64,000 nt of DNA, taken from contig CBDCMP010000007.1 in NCBI GenBank assembly GCA_965218985.1, forward strand, positions 1,488,001 to 1,552,000, read 5' to 3'. The position numbers and the translations under genes were made by a program. This document shows, in pieces, positions 15,465 through 26,100 of the stretch. The notes beneath the pieces are model-generated. The model had not been told where the DNA came from. It saw only the letters and a list, made by a program, of their open reading frames with translations, and searched no databases. Source of the stretch: Pseudopedobacter sp965218985 (lineage in GTDB: Bacteria; Bacteroidota; Bacteroidia; Sphingobacteriales; Sphingobacteriaceae). How positions within the stretch are numbered: position 1 is the first letter of the stretch; each line of letters starts with the position of its first letter.

Positions 15465-18359
15465 TTAGGCAAGAATCTCTTTGATATCAGCTTCTGATAA
15501 AGATTTCATGAAATTCTCCTCTGTGGTAATGAGGCTTTTTGCCACCCTCAGCTTCTTACGCTGCAAAGCCAGAATCTTCTCCTCCACCGTATCTTTAGTG
15601 ATGAATTTATAAATGAAGACATTCTTGGTTTGGCCAATCCGGTGTGTCCTGTCTATAGCTTGCTGTTCCACCGCCGGGTTCCACCATGGATCAAGGATGA
15701 AAACATAATCCGCTTCGGTAAGGTTCAATCCTACGCCGCCAGCCTTGATGGAGATCAAAAATATTTGAATACCCTCTACAGATTTAAACTCCTCCACCAC
15801 TTTACCGCGGTTGGTGGTGGAGCCATCCAGATAAGAATAATTGATCTCTTTGTTATCAAAATATTTTCGATAAAGATCTAGTTGTTTGACAAATTGGGAG
15901 AACACCAGAACTTTATGCCCACCTCTAACTACACTCTCCAGCTTATCAATCACATCTTCAAATTTACCTGAATCACCTGTGTAATTTTCATCGAGCATGG
16001 CAGGGTGATTGGCGATTTGCCTCAATTTCGTCAATCCCTGTAACAATTGAATAGGTGATTTTTTGGTTTCACCACTCTCTAAAGATTTCAACAGCTCGTT
16101 TCTATATTCTGATTTAGTCTTCTCATAAATCTCCAATTGCTCCTCGCTCATTTCACTGAAGAATAGATTTTCTGTTTTAGGCGGAAGTTCTGTCGCCACC
16201 TGTTCCTTTGTTCTTCTCATCACAAAAGGCTTGATAAGCACCTGCAATTTCTGAGCCTTCTCCTCATCCTTCTTCTTTTCGATGGGTTGCACGAAATCTG
16301 TCTGAAAGAAATTTTGAGACCCCAATAATCCAGGGTTGATGAAAGACATTTGTGTCCAAAGGTCATTCACCGTATTTTCAACTGGAGTACCGGAAAGTAT
16401 CAGTTTATATTTTGAGTTGAGCTGCTTGACAGCTCTAAATGATTTGGAGGAAGGATTCTTTATGTTCTGACTTTCATCCAGGATGATGTAATGAAAATAC
16501 ATCTGGCTCATCAATTCCACATCAACACGGGTGATACCGTAAGTGGTGATCACCACATCAAAAGAGTGGAAAAGTGCCAGATCTTTATCTCTGAAAGTAC
16601 CTGTATGCGTGTGAATTTTTAATTTAGGGGTGAATTTCTTTGCTTCATTAATCCAGTTATAGATTAAGGAGGTGGGCATAACGATTAAGGAGGTGGTGTG
16701 GATTCCCTGCTCCTGCTGTTCTTCTTTACATTTTTGCAAAAGTGCTAACGTCTGTATGGTCTTACCTAAACCCATATCGTCCGCCAGACATCCCCCGAAA
16801 TGGTATTTTTGCAGGAAGTGAAACCAATCATAACCTGCTTTTTGGTACGGGCGCAAAACTCCTTTAAAATGGATGGGAGAAGGTATTTCATCTATGTCTG
16901 CGAAATCAGAGAGGCGTTGCAATTTTCTGTCCATGGTGATGGTGGCCAGTTCGCTGTTTGCGAAATCATAAACTAAACCCACGTGAAGCTTTTTCAGCCT
17001 TAACTCAGAATCACCTTCGGCAAAATTCAACAAATTTCCATATTGAGAGAACCATTTCTCAGGAATAATGGCGATTTCTCCGTTTGGGAGCAAAAATTCC
17101 CTTTTTTTATAAAGGATGTGATTCTTCAACTGTATGAAGGGGATCTTATACGTTCCAAACTGAACAATGGCTTCAATGTCAAACCAATCGTTCTTTTCGT
17201 TGATTTCTAAATCGATTTTGCTGCTTCCAATCACATATTTTTTCGCACTGGTATCCTGCTCAAACTCAAATCCTCTTTCCAATAATTCATCATGATGCTC
17301 ACTGATGAAATCAAATACAGATAAAGAACGATCGGTTTCCTCCTCCTGCTGGGCCACCTCCAGATGAACGAATAAATTGCTTTGAGTGGTTAAACCCATG
17401 CTAAGCAGCTCTTCCAACTTTTTCTTCTCCCAGCTTAGTGATCTTCTGATCCTGTGAAAAAAGTATTCATCATTCTCTTTCTCCATTCTTACCGTAACGG
17501 CCAAATCGCCACCACCGGCAAAGGTGTAATTCCCATATTTAAAGAATAGCTGAATCTCTGAGATCCCTTCAGGCACATAAACCACTTTTAGAATTGGCCG
17601 GGCTTCATATTTCTCGGTATGTATGGTAAACCCTTCGGCGTACACATGATATTTTTCAATCAGCGGAGAAACGAATTTCTCGAAATAGGTGGCTTCTGAA
17701 GATTTGGGTATCGAGATATATCTCTTATTCAAAAAAGGTTGCAGCTTCTTTCCTTCCAACTCTTTCTCAAAATTGTAAAGTACATCATCCAATAAGAGAT
17801 AGGCAGGTTGATTAATGATGATTTGCGCATCTTTAAACATAAAATCGATGCGATTTCCCAAATACTTGATGGTTGGGAAATACCTGGTCTCTGTTTCACT
17901 TCTCCTGAAATGAAATAGTACGGTGGCTGGCTCCTCTGTAAAATGGATTTGTCTTTCCACTGGCCATCCCTCCTTACTCATCATATACAGTGGTTTATGA
18001 TGAAGAGATTGAAGCGCATCATTCAATTTCCGTTCAATTTTAGGCCTGACATTATCATAAAATCGCTCGTTCCAGTTTTTACTAAAGAATTCGGCAGCTC
18101 TGATTGGTTTTTTATGATGCTTCTTGATGATGCTGTCCTGTTCCACCTCCTCTAAGAGTTTTATCAGTTTTATATCTGTCGCATCCAACCAGCTAGAGAA
18201 TTCCTTTGCGGTACTGCTGAAAAGCCGTTGATAAGTGAGCGAAAAATCACCATCAGGATTTAACTGAACAATGTGAGGTTCAATTAAATAGCCCAGGTAT
18301 TCATGCTTCGCCAATGAATAAACCAGCTTACAGGGTTTATCTGTTGCAACTCTTAACAT
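15465..18359 (-). CDS. SNF2/SWI2-family DNA-dependent ATPase (RapA/HepA-like helicase)
   Basis: 964 residues. The N-terminal ~500 residues are a variable region, and the C-terminal part is a two-lobe SNF2 ATPase. Lobe 1 has the Walker A motif CLADDMGLGKT and the Walker B motif IILDESQ (DESQ in place of DEAH). Lobe 2 has SQFVKQLDLY, GVGLNLTEADYV and the motif VI stretch QQAIDRTHRIGQ. Proteins of this type translocate on double-stranded DNA and remodel DNA-protein complexes; the cellular role of the bacterial members is mostly undefined. It is monocistronic on the minus strand. The length fits Bacteroidota relatives, which carry a long N-terminal extension. Confidence 0.93.
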   Translation of the reverse strand: MLRVATDKPCKLVYSLAKHEYLGYLIEPHIVQLNPDGDFSLTYQRLFSSTAKEFSSWLDATDIKLIKLLEEVEQDSIIKKHHKKPIRAAEFFSKNWNERFYDNVRPKIERKLNDALQSLHHKPLYMMSKEGWPVERQIHFTEEPATVLFHFRRSETETRYFPTIKYLGNRIDFMFKDAQIIINQPAYLLLDDVLYNFEKELEGKKLQPFLNKRYISIPKSSEATYFEKFVSPLIEKYHVYAEGFTIHTEKYEARPILKVVYVPEGISEIQLFFKYGNYTFAGGGDLAVTVRMEKENDEYFFHRIRRSLSWEKKKLEELLSMGLTTQSNLFVHLEVAQQEEETDRSLSVFDFISEHHDELLERGFEFEQDTSAKKYVIGSSKIDLEINEKNDWFDIEAIVQFGTYKIPFIQLKNHILYKKREFLLPNGEIAIIPEKWFSQYGNLLNFAEGDSELRLKKLHVGLVYDFANSELATITMDRKLQRLSDFADIDEIPSPIHFKGVLRPYQKAGYDWFHFLQKYHFGGCLADDMGLGKTIQTLALLQKCKEEQQEQGIHTTSLIVMPTSLIYNWINEAKKFTPKLKIHTHTGTFRDKDLALFHSFDVVITTYGITRVDVELMSQMYFHYIILDESQNIKNPSSKSFRAVKQLNSKYKLILSGTPVENTVNDLWTQMSFINPGLLGSQNFFQTDFVQPIEKKKDEEKAQKLQVLIKPFVMRRTKEQVATELPPKTENLFFSEMSEEQLEIYEKTKSEYRNELLKSLESGETKKSPIQLLQGLTKLRQIANHPAMLDENYTGDSGKFEDVIDKLESVVRGGHKVLVFSQFVKQLDLYRKYFDNKEINYSYLDGSTTNRGKVVEEFKSVEGIQIFLISIKAGGVGLNLTEADYVFILDPWWNPAVEQQAIDRTHRIGQTKNVFIYKFITKDTVEEKILALQRKKLRVAKSLITTEENFMKSLSEADIKEILA

Positions 18360-18771
18360 TTTGGTGGAAAAATTTAGGGAATTTAGATAGAGCGTGACAG
18401 TAGAAAAAATCCTAAAGTAAGAAGAGATTCTGTGAAAGCGAAGAAAAATGCAGAATAAATTTTCAGATTTTCAATTTATTTAAATTCCACGGCCTATAAA
18501 AAGCGAATGGCCTCAATTTCTTTGCAGAAATGAGACCGCTCTATCAACCTAAACCTAAACTTATTTATGAAAAACTTATTTTAATATATCTTAAACGCCA
18601 AAATAATCTGAAAATTTTGGAGTGCAAAGCTAACCTTATAAATTTAAAGATCAAACTTAAAACAAATAATTTATCCTTACTTCTTATTAAAGCGATTTCC
18701 AAGTCAAAAATCAGATGATAAGCTCTTCAAACAAATATTTACATCAATGAAACTTAGCGTGATAAATTATT
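18360..18771. other. Gene-free stretch between the SNF2 and topoisomerase IB genes
   Basis: 412 AT-rich bases. A 62-codon plus-strand frame beginning at 18530 is Lys/Leu/Ile/Asn-rich and looks like chance coding in AT-rich DNA. An imperfect hairpin (GGCCTCAATTTCT at 18509-18521 against AGAAATGAGACC at 18526-18537) is visible, with no clear role. Confidence 0.45.
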
Positions 18772-19845
18772 TTAAACCACTTCTTTGGCTAAGGTCTCTT
18801 CCTCCAGCAACTTTACCAGTAGTTTCTCTTCTGTACTTAAGTTGGTATTCGTGGTGCTCTTCAATTTATATTTATGAAGTTTACCCTTTTCATAAGAGGA
18901 GATCACCGAAGGGTGCACATAATATTTCTTACAAACAGAACGAGTGTTACCTAGCTTTTTTGCCACATCATCAATCACTTTCACTATATTCTTCTTTCCG
19001 TCTGCCTGCTTCTCATATTCACCCAACTCTTTAAATGCACACAGTGCATGTACACTACCCGCCCATGTCCTAAAATCTTTAGCTGTGAAATCCTCTCCAG
19101 TGATCTCCTTTAAATAATGATTCACATCTCCTGAATCTATACTTTGATGCTTTCCTTCTTCATCATAAAATTGAAAAAGCTCTTTGCCAGGAATATCCCT
19201 GCATTTTTTGACCATGTTAGCCAGTTTTTTACTGTGCAGCTCAATCTCATGATAAACACCCTTTTTCCCTTTAAATGCAAATTTCACATCAGGGCCTTTT
19301 AGTTTCACATGCCGATCCTTTAAAGTGGTCAATCCAAATGAACCATATAGCTTACTATACGATTCATTCCCTATCCTGATGTGTGTGATCTCTATCAATT
19401 TCACCACTAAAGCCAATACTTTTTCGAATGGAAGCCCCTTACGGTTCAGGTCTTTCTCCACTCGTTTCCGGATAGTTGGCAGCGTATCTGCAAAACGTCG
19501 CAACCTGTAAAATTTAGCCTGGTTTCTTATACTGTTCCATGCAGTGTGGTAACGATATTGTTTTCTCCCTTTTGCATCATATCCTGTGAATTGCAAGTGA
19601 TTATTCTCAAAAGGAGCTATCCAAACATCTGTATAAGCTGGTGGAATGACTAATTTCTTAAATCGCTCCAGCAGCTCCTCGTCAGTCACGGGTGTGCCCT
19701 GATCATCTTCGTATTTAAATCCTTCCCCATATTTTTTCCGATAGTAACCTTTTGTTCTATCCTCTATGTAACGTAAACCGGCTGCTTTTGCAGTGATTTT
19801 GGAGTCACTTCCTATCTTCTTGAGTTTTTGCTCTAACCTGGTCAT
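18772..19845 (-). CDS. DNA topoisomerase IB (poxvirus-like)
   Basis: 357 residues from the ATG at 19845 (MTRLEQKLKKIG). A start 87 bases further out would add an unrelated hydrophobic stretch and is unlikely. The enzyme relaxes supercoiled DNA by nicking one strand through a 3'-phosphotyrosine. Family features in order: LVIPPAYTDVWIAPFENNHLQFTGYDAKGRKQYRYH in the N-terminal domain, EITHIRIGNESYSKLYGSFGLTTL with the first catalytic Arg region, KDFRTWAGSVHAL with the second Arg, and GNTRSVCKKYYVHPSVI, which carries the active-site Tyr. Length is a little over the viral enzyme. The gene follows an 11-bp inverted repeat (19907-19951). Confidence 0.93.
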   Translation of the reverse strand: MTRLEQKLKKIGSDSKITAKAAGLRYIEDRTKGYYRKKYGEGFKYEDDQGTPVTDEELLERFKKLVIPPAYTDVWIAPFENNHLQFTGYDAKGRKQYRYHTAWNSIRNQAKFYRLRRFADTLPTIRKRVEKDLNRKGLPFEKVLALVVKLIEITHIRIGNESYSKLYGSFGLTTLKDRHVKLKGPDVKFAFKGKKGVYHEIELHSKKLANMVKKCRDIPGKELFQFYDEEGKHQSIDSGDVNHYLKEITGEDFTAKDFRTWAGSVHALCAFKELGEYEKQADGKKNIVKVIDDVAKKLGNTRSVCKKYYVHPSVISSYEKGKLHKYKLKSTTNTNLSTEEKLLVKLLEEETLAKEVV

Positions 19846-19906
19846 TTTGAATGGGTGATCGATTAATTTTTTGTGGATGAATCGATTAAAACTTATTGAT
19901 GAAACC

Positions 19907-19951
19907 ATCATGAGCATGCTGCTCGCAAACACGAATGAATATGCTCATGAT
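19907..19951. repeat. 11-bp inverted repeat upstream of topoisomerase IB
   Basis: ATCATGAGCAT (19907-19917) and ATGCTCATGAT (19941-19951) are perfect complements separated by 23 bases. The inner part also contains a smaller hairpin, GAGCA-TGC-TGCTC, at 19912-19924, so two structures compete. It lies about 60-105 bases upstream of the topoisomerase start. It could be an operator or an RNA switch in the 5' leader. Confidence 0.45.
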
Positions 19952-19984
19952 CGCTTCATCGCCATTAAATAAAATTATATACGA

Positions 19985-20216
19985 ATGAAAAACCTTTTTT
20001 CTATTCTTTTTACGAGTTTGAGTTTTATTCACTGAGGCTCAAAACCATCGGGTCATACTTCTAAAACCGGACCAAGTTTTTAATGGGATGAACATACCGG
20101 AAATGATGTGATTTTAGTGAGTACAGCCTATCAGCTATGTTGGAGAATTAAAAGTTTAATTTGAAGCTGATGTAGAGGGATCGATTGAAACAGGTGTCAT
20201 TAAATTTCTTTTATAA
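19985..20216 (+). pseudogene. Decayed small secreted-protein gene
   Basis: From the ATG at 19985 the frame reads MKNLFSILFTSLSFIH (signal-peptide-like), then TGA, then GSKPSGHTSKTGPSF, then TAA, then WDEHTGNDVILVSTAY. After a +1 shift the sequence continues as SYVGELKV, another stop, and FEADVEGSIETGVIKFLL to a TAA at 20214. Each piece has sensible protein composition and they join in order, so this is a real gene with at least three stops and one frameshift. I do not recognise the family. About 75 codons long when complete. Confidence 0.5.
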
Positions 20217-20345
20217 ATCTGTGACTAATGATTTAACGCTCATTTACGGATAATTAAAACCAGGTCTAAGGATTTTAATATTTGGATCCGCAATTATAGC
20301 TAAATTTTCCTCTGTCCAGCGCTTTCATTAGGGGAAACAAACCTG
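20217..20345. other. Short gap after the decayed gene
   Basis: Between the relic and the end of the DUF4396 gene I see nothing recognisable in about 130 bases. Confidence 0.4.
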
Positions 20346-21046
20346 CTACATCGCCTCTTTGATACCCTTTTTTATCAGCCACCAGTTTACAGGGGATGCC
20401 GTAAGAAATCCGAGCAGCATAGCGATTTGCATCATGAACCAAAATATAGGTGCAGAGGCTTCCAACAGATGATTAAAGATTAAAAGGGTTGAAATCGCCA
20501 TCCAGCCGTACATTCCTACCTGCCAAGCAGTTAAAGAAAGTGATCTGCCTTTAATGCTGCTTTTAGCGCTTCTGAAGAAGACAAGTTTTTCATAGGTTTG
20601 ATAGAATAATACTGAAAAATAATACCTAATAAGAACGCAAAAACATAATCAATTATCCAGGCACCATACAATTTGCTTCCAAATACCACAAAAGGAATAA
20701 ACAGAAGAAGGGTTTCCGCAGTAATATCCCCGAGTGTACAGCCGCTGCCGCAATGCAGGGTTCCTTTCACCACCTGTTTCCAGGTCACCTTTTTATTTTC
20801 CTGCTGGTTTCTCTCACCGGGTTCAGAATGATCCTGTTTTTTTTGCATTTCTTTTTTGGTGTCTTTTCTCCCGATCTTAAAATATGCCCACAGCCCTATC
20901 GGACCAGAGTAAAGCAAAGTTACAGGCCATACAATGTTCATGATCCACATTTTTTGTTGGTGGCCATTTATAATATCAATAATGACAACTGTGGAACAAA
21001 TAAAACTGATAACAATAGAAACGATGGCTATGTTAGTGAGATTCAT
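20346..21046 (-). pseudogene. DUF4396 membrane protein gene broken by a one-base frameshift
   Basis: The upstream 171-codon frame (MNLTNIAIVSIVISFIC to KAALKADHFL, stop at 20531-20533) has the DUF4396 core GTLHCGSGCTLGDITAETLLLF. Just before its stop a second frame begins as LSLTAWQVGMYGWMAI and runs to FWFMMQIAMLLGFLTASPVNWWLIKKG and a TAG at 20346, which is the expected end of a DUF4396 protein. Joining the two at about 20541 restores the full length, roughly 230 residues with five to six membrane segments. So a single base is missing. DUF4396 proteins are polytopic membrane proteins of unknown function, often beside copper or heavy-metal genes. Confidence 0.8.
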
Positions 21047-21224
21047 GCAGAAGTTTTTTGATGATGACTCATCAGATAACTAAAATCATACCATATAACT
21101 CCTGTGGGCTTCCTATTGATTTTGCAGACTTAGGTTGGTAAAGTTTTACCTCATCTAAAGATGGAGAATAAATGTATCGTTTGAAAAAAATCTACCGTAA
21201 TGGTCTAAACCTAAAATATACATC

Positions 21225-22457
21225 ATGAAAAATTTTTATGCTACATTAAGCTTTGTAAGCTTCTTATCAATCTTATTTTTTAGTGCGTGTAAAGACGAGG
21301 TAGTAAAAACCTTCACTTACCACACCCAGGTTCCCTATTATTTACCGGTTACTAAACTGAGAGCAATGGTTGTTGATGTGCAGGCACCTCAAAAATTAAA
21401 GATACCCGGTAAAATTTACCTATACGGAGACTACTTGTTCATTAATGAACTAAATAAAGGTATCCATGTGGTTGATAACAGTGATCCGGCATCTCCCCGT
21501 TTTATCAATTTCATAAATATTCCCGGCAATGCAGATATGGCAGTTAACAATCACATTCTTTATGCCGATAATTACATAGATCTTCTGGCTTTTGATATTT
21601 CTAATCCTGCTCAAATTAAAGCTGTTAAAAGAGTAGAGGATGTTTTTGACAACCTGTATGTCGATAAAAACAAAGGCCTGATTTTAGGCTATAAAGATAC
21701 AGTGATCACTTATCAAAAAAGCGAAATGCCCCAACCCTATTATGACTCCACAAACGGATATGCCATGGCATCTGGTGGTGGCCAAAGCTATGGCATAGGA
21801 GGCTCTACTGCAAAATTCACTCTAATGAATGACCATCTTTTTACGATTGATAATCATAGCCTGAAAGTCTTTGATGTGTCTGCTGCCCAAGATCCAGTCT
21901 ATTCAAAAACAGTTAACATTGGTTTTGGCATAGAAACTATTTTTCCCTATCAGAACAAGTTATTTATCGGTTCTACTACAGGGATGCACATTTATAACGC
22001 ATCTGATCCTTCAGCACCGGTAAAGCTTTCCACCTATCAGCACTTTACAAGCTGTGACCCTGTAGTGGTGGAGGGAAATTACGCATACGTTACGCTCCGG
22101 TCTGCAAATACCTGTCAACAAGGAGTTAATCTGTTAGAAGTTCTAAATATACACGACCCTGCAAGTCCTCAATTGGTTTCCTCCTTTTCGATGCTGAATC
22201 CCCATGGTTTAGCAATAAACGCGAGTAAATTATTTATTTGTGAAGGGCAAAATGGATTAAAGGCTTTTGATAGTTCTGATGTTTTAAAAATCGGACAAAA
22301 TCAACTTTCATTTTTAAAAGGTTTTAATGCCGTAGACGTAATTGCCGGGCCAAAGTCTCTGATTGTGACGGGTGCAGATGGAATTTATCAGTTTGATTAT
22401 TCTGACCCGGCGGCACTAAGATCATTAAGCCATATTTCTTTGGCACCACTTCTTTAG
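21225..22457 (+). CDS. LVIVD-repeat beta-propeller lipoprotein
   Basis: 410 residues with a lipoprotein signal (SFLSILFFSAC, lipidated cysteine near 21). The mature protein consists of repeated blades in which a name-value statement recurs: GIHVVDNSDPASPRFI, LLAFDISNPAQI, LKVFDVSAAQDPVY, MHIYNASDPSAPV, LEVLNIHDPASPQLV. This is the LVIVD repeat pattern of surface-exposed propellers. No catalytic motif is visible, so binding or scaffold roles are more likely. The next gene begins 4 bases after its stop, so the two are co-transcribed. Family function is not known. Confidence 0.85.
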   Translation: MKNFYATLSFVSFLSILFFSACKDEVVKTFTYHTQVPYYLPVTKLRAMVVDVQAPQKLKIPGKIYLYGDYLFINELNKGIHVVDNSDPASPRFINFINIPGNADMAVNNHILYADNYIDLLAFDISNPAQIKAVKRVEDVFDNLYVDKNKGLILGYKDTVITYQKSEMPQPYYDSTNGYAMASGGGQSYGIGGSTAKFTLMNDHLFTIDNHSLKVFDVSAAQDPVYSKTVNIGFGIETIFPYQNKLFIGSTTGMHIYNASDPSAPVKLSTYQHFTSCDPVVVEGNYAYVTLRSANTCQQGVNLLEVLNIHDPASPQLVSSFSMLNPHGLAINASKLFICEGQNGLKAFDSSDVLKIGQNQLSFLKGFNAVDVIAGPKSLIVTGADGIYQFDYSDPAALRSLSHISLAPLL

Positions 22458-22461
22458 ATCA

Positions 22462-23007
22462 ATGAGAAGGTGCATATTTTTTTTATTACTCTTTTTTGGG
22501 GTTGAAGTAAAAGCACAGAATTTCCCCTATACTCATCAAACCGATGTGGGTGTGCTTTTAAGTAGTGGAGGATCTGCATCTTTCACCGCTCAAACTTTTA
22601 ACGGAATAGAAGTTGACAAATGGAAAATGGATGTTGGAACAGTGCTTGGTGTGGATACGTATTCGCCAATTACATTATTACCTGTTCAGGCAGGTTTAAA
22701 ATTTCATCCTTTCCAATTCAAAAATATACAACCATCCTTTAATCTAAGCTCAGGTTATGGATTCAGTTTGCTACATCAGAAAACTGATGTCACATCCAAA
22801 GGAGGTTTTTTAATCCATCCTTCAATGGGTGTTAGGATAAAAGGACATAAAAAAGCAGCTTTTAATCTTACCGTGGGTTATAAATATCAAAAGGCTGCTG
22901 TTACAGTCTTTAACCATGATGATTTTATTTTTGGCCCATCTTCGTTTATAAGTATGAATGATTATACTTTCAAAAGAGTTTTCTTATCCTTTGGCATCAG
23001 TTTTTGA
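22462..23007 (+). CDS. Small outer-membrane beta-barrel-like protein
   Basis: 181 residues with a signal peptide (MRRCIFFLLLFFGVEVKAQ). The rest alternates hydrophobic and polar residues and ends in an aromatic position (RVFLSFGISF), typical of an outer-membrane beta barrel. I do not recognise a family. It follows the LVIVD lipoprotein gene by 4 bases, so the two may act together at the outer membrane. Confidence 0.7.
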   Translation: MRRCIFFLLLFFGVEVKAQNFPYTHQTDVGVLLSSGGSASFTAQTFNGIEVDKWKMDVGTVLGVDTYSPITLLPVQAGLKFHPFQFKNIQPSFNLSSGYGFSLLHQKTDVTSKGGFLIHPSMGVRIKGHKKAAFNLTVGYKYQKAAVTVFNHDDFIFGPSSFISMNDYTFKRVFLSFGISF

Positions 23008-23056
23008 AAATAGGGGGATAATTTAAGGGATAATATTGCCATTCTGAGTAAAACAC

Positions 23057-23090
23057 AAAGCCCTGCATCTGGTAAAGATGCGGGGCTTTA
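23057..23090. terminator. Bidirectional terminator between convergent genes
   Basis: A 14-base stem (AAAGCCCTGCATCT at 23057-23070 against AGATGCGGGGCTTT at 23076-23089, one G-T wobble) with a 5-base loop and A/T runs on both sides. It sits between the outer-membrane protein gene (plus) and the ribonucleotide reductase gene (minus) and can stop transcription from either direction. Confidence 0.9.
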
Positions 23091-23114
23091 TCTTCATCTT
23101 ATCTCCAATCCAAG

Positions 23115-26100
23115 CTAAGAACATCCCATACTTGTTCCGCAATTCAAACACTTGTAGCAAGTGCCGGAACGGATGGTGGTATGTCCGCAGCTGCTGCATG
23201 CCGGAGCGTCTGACTGTGCGCCCATTGACAGGTCAAAAGATTGACTTTTTACTGCGCTGGCAGCTGTTTGTTTTTCTGCCACTGGTTTGTAAATGTTTGT
23301 TTGATCGGGGTTCACATCGGTGTCTTTCATCTGAGGGTTTCCGGTTACCACTTTCTGCTCGGTGATCACATGCACCAAATCAGAACGATCTAAATAATCA
23401 TAACCCAACATCCTGAAAATGTAATCAATGATGGATGTGGCTGATTTGATATTGGCATGGCCAACCACCATTCCCGCGGGTTCGAACCGGGTGAACGTGA
23501 ATTTCTCTACATACTCTTCCAAAGGCACTCCATACTGTAAGCCCACGGAAACTGCAATGGCGAAGCAGTTCATTAATGAACGGAAAGTAGCACCTTCTTT
23601 GTGCATGTCCACAAAGATCTCTCCAAGTGTCCCATCTTCATATTCACCCGTACGAACGAATACGGTTTGTCCGTCTATGCTGGCTTTCTGAGTGAAACCT
23701 CTGCGTTTTGCAGGCATCACTTTCTTTTGCACCACACGTGAAAGCTCACGCATAAAACTCGTATCTTCTGAACGTTGCAGAATGGCATTCGCAGCTTCCA
23801 AAACTTGTTCAGGTGTTAAATCGCTTAATTTTAATTCGGCTGCTTTTCCTAAAACCTCCTCAACAGAATCCAATTTTTCTTCTTTGGTGTCTGATTTAGT
23901 GGATAATGGTTGAGATAATTTACACCCATCGCGGTAAAGTGCATTGGCTTTTAAGCCCAGGCTCCATGATAATTCGTAACTCTCTTTGATCTCCTCCACC
24001 TTAGCTTCGTTTGGCAAGTTGATGGTTTTAGAAATCGCTCCTGATAAGAATGGTTGTGCTGCAGCCATCATTTTGATGTGTCCATGCGCATGAATATATC
24101 TTACTCCTTTAGCTCCGTTTTTGTTGGCGCAATCGAAAATTGGATAGTGTTGTTCTTTCAGGAAAGGAGCACCTTCAATAGTCATGGTTCCACATATGAA
24201 TTCATTCGCTTCCGCAATTTGCTGACGACTGAATCCTAATGCTCTCAATACATTAAAATCTTGTGCATTGTATTGATCGGCTTTAAAGCCTAATCTTTGT
24301 AAACAATCTTCGCCTAAAGTCCAAACGTTGAATGCGAATCCGATCTCGAATGCAGAAACGATGGCTTTATCCAATTTCTCCAAATCAGTTTCGGTAAAAC
24401 CTTTAGTTCTTAAGCTGTCCGGGTTGATGTGTGGTGCCCCCTTAATAGTGGCTGAGCCTTTGGCATAATTTACAATGGTTTCAATTTCGTTTTCATTGTA
24501 TTTCAAATTTCTCAATGCTGCAGGAACTGCTTGATTGATGATTTTGAAATAACCGCCACCAGATAATTTTTTGAATTTCACCAAAGCGAAATCAGGTTCG
24601 ATACCAGTGGTATCGCAATCCATCACCAAGCCAATGGTTCCAGTTGGAGCAATAACAGTGGTTTGTGCATTGCGGTAACCATACTTCTCACCCATCTCCA
24701 CTGCTTTATCCCAGGCATTGCAAGCTGCAGACAATAAATAATCAGGACAGGTTTTTTGGTCGATTCCCGGAGGCGCAATCTCTAATCCTTCATAATTCCC
24801 TGTCGCGTTGTAAGCAGCGTAACGATGGTTACGCATCACTTTCAACATGCTTTCTTTATTGTCCTCATATCTGCTGAAAGTTCCCAATTCTCTGGCAATC
24901 TCGGCAGAGGTAGCATACGAAGTTCCGGTCATGATGGCTGTGATGGCACCACCAATGGCTCGGGCCTTTTCACTGTCATAAGGAATACCAGCCACCATTA
25001 ACATAGAGCCTAAATTAGCGTACCCCAAGCCTAAAGTCCTGTAATCGTATGACAATTGAGCCACTTCTTTGGATGGGAATTGAGCCATTAAAACAGAAAT
25101 CTCCAAAACCGTTGTCCATAAACGACAAGTATGCTCAAAACCTCTTACATCAAAAATCAAAGTCTCCAAATCGAAGAAATGACGTAAATTGATGGAAGCC
25201 AAGTTACAGGCAGTATTGTCCAGAAACATGTATTCTGAACATGGATTGGAAGCATTGATTCTTCCCCCAGCCGGACAAGTATGCCATTCGTTGATGGTAG
25301 TGTCAAACTGAACACCAGGATCGGCGCAAGCCCAAGCAGCGAAAGCGATATCATCCCACAATTTATTGGCATCAATGGTTTTCATTCTTCTGCCATCAGA
25401 ACGGGCGGTCAAATCCCAACCGGTATTGGTTTCCAATGCTCTGAAGAAATCATTTGGAATACGAACGGAGTTATTAGAGTTCTGTCCGGAAACCGTGCGG
25501 TAAGCTTCACCTTCATAATCTGAAGCATAACCTGCAGCGATCAAAGCTGCCACTTTCTTCTCCTCCTCCACTTTCCAGTTCACAAAGCTTTCGATTTCCG
25601 GATGATCCAAATCCAAGCAAACCATTTTGGCCGCTCTTCTGGTGGTTCCACCAGATTTGATGGCTCCTGCTGCCCGGTCTCCTATTTTAAGGAAAGACAT
25701 CAAGCCTGAGGAATAACCTCCGCCTGATAATTTCTCGCTTTCTCCGCGGATCTTTGAAAAGTTGGTTCCCACACCAGAACCGTATTTGAAGATCCGGGCT
25801 TCACGAACCCAGAGGTCCATGATTCCGCCATCGTTCACCAAATCATCCTCCACAGAAAGAATAAAACAGGCATGCGGCTGCGGGCGCTCGTATGCTGAGG
25901 TTGATTTCTCTAACTTTTCAGTTACTGGATCAACAAAATAATGCCCTTGCGGCTTTCCGGTGATTCCATAAGAAGAATGTAACCCAGTGTTGAACCATTG
26001 CGGAGAGTTTGGTGCTGCAAGCTGGCCCACAATGGTATAAACCAGTTCATCATAAAATATTTGGGCATCTTTTGGAGATGCGAAATAGCCGTAACGTTCT

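Noticed and set aside
18530..18718. 62-codon Lys/Leu-rich frame
   Set aside because: Composition matches chance translation of AT-rich DNA, with no domain and no upstream signal.
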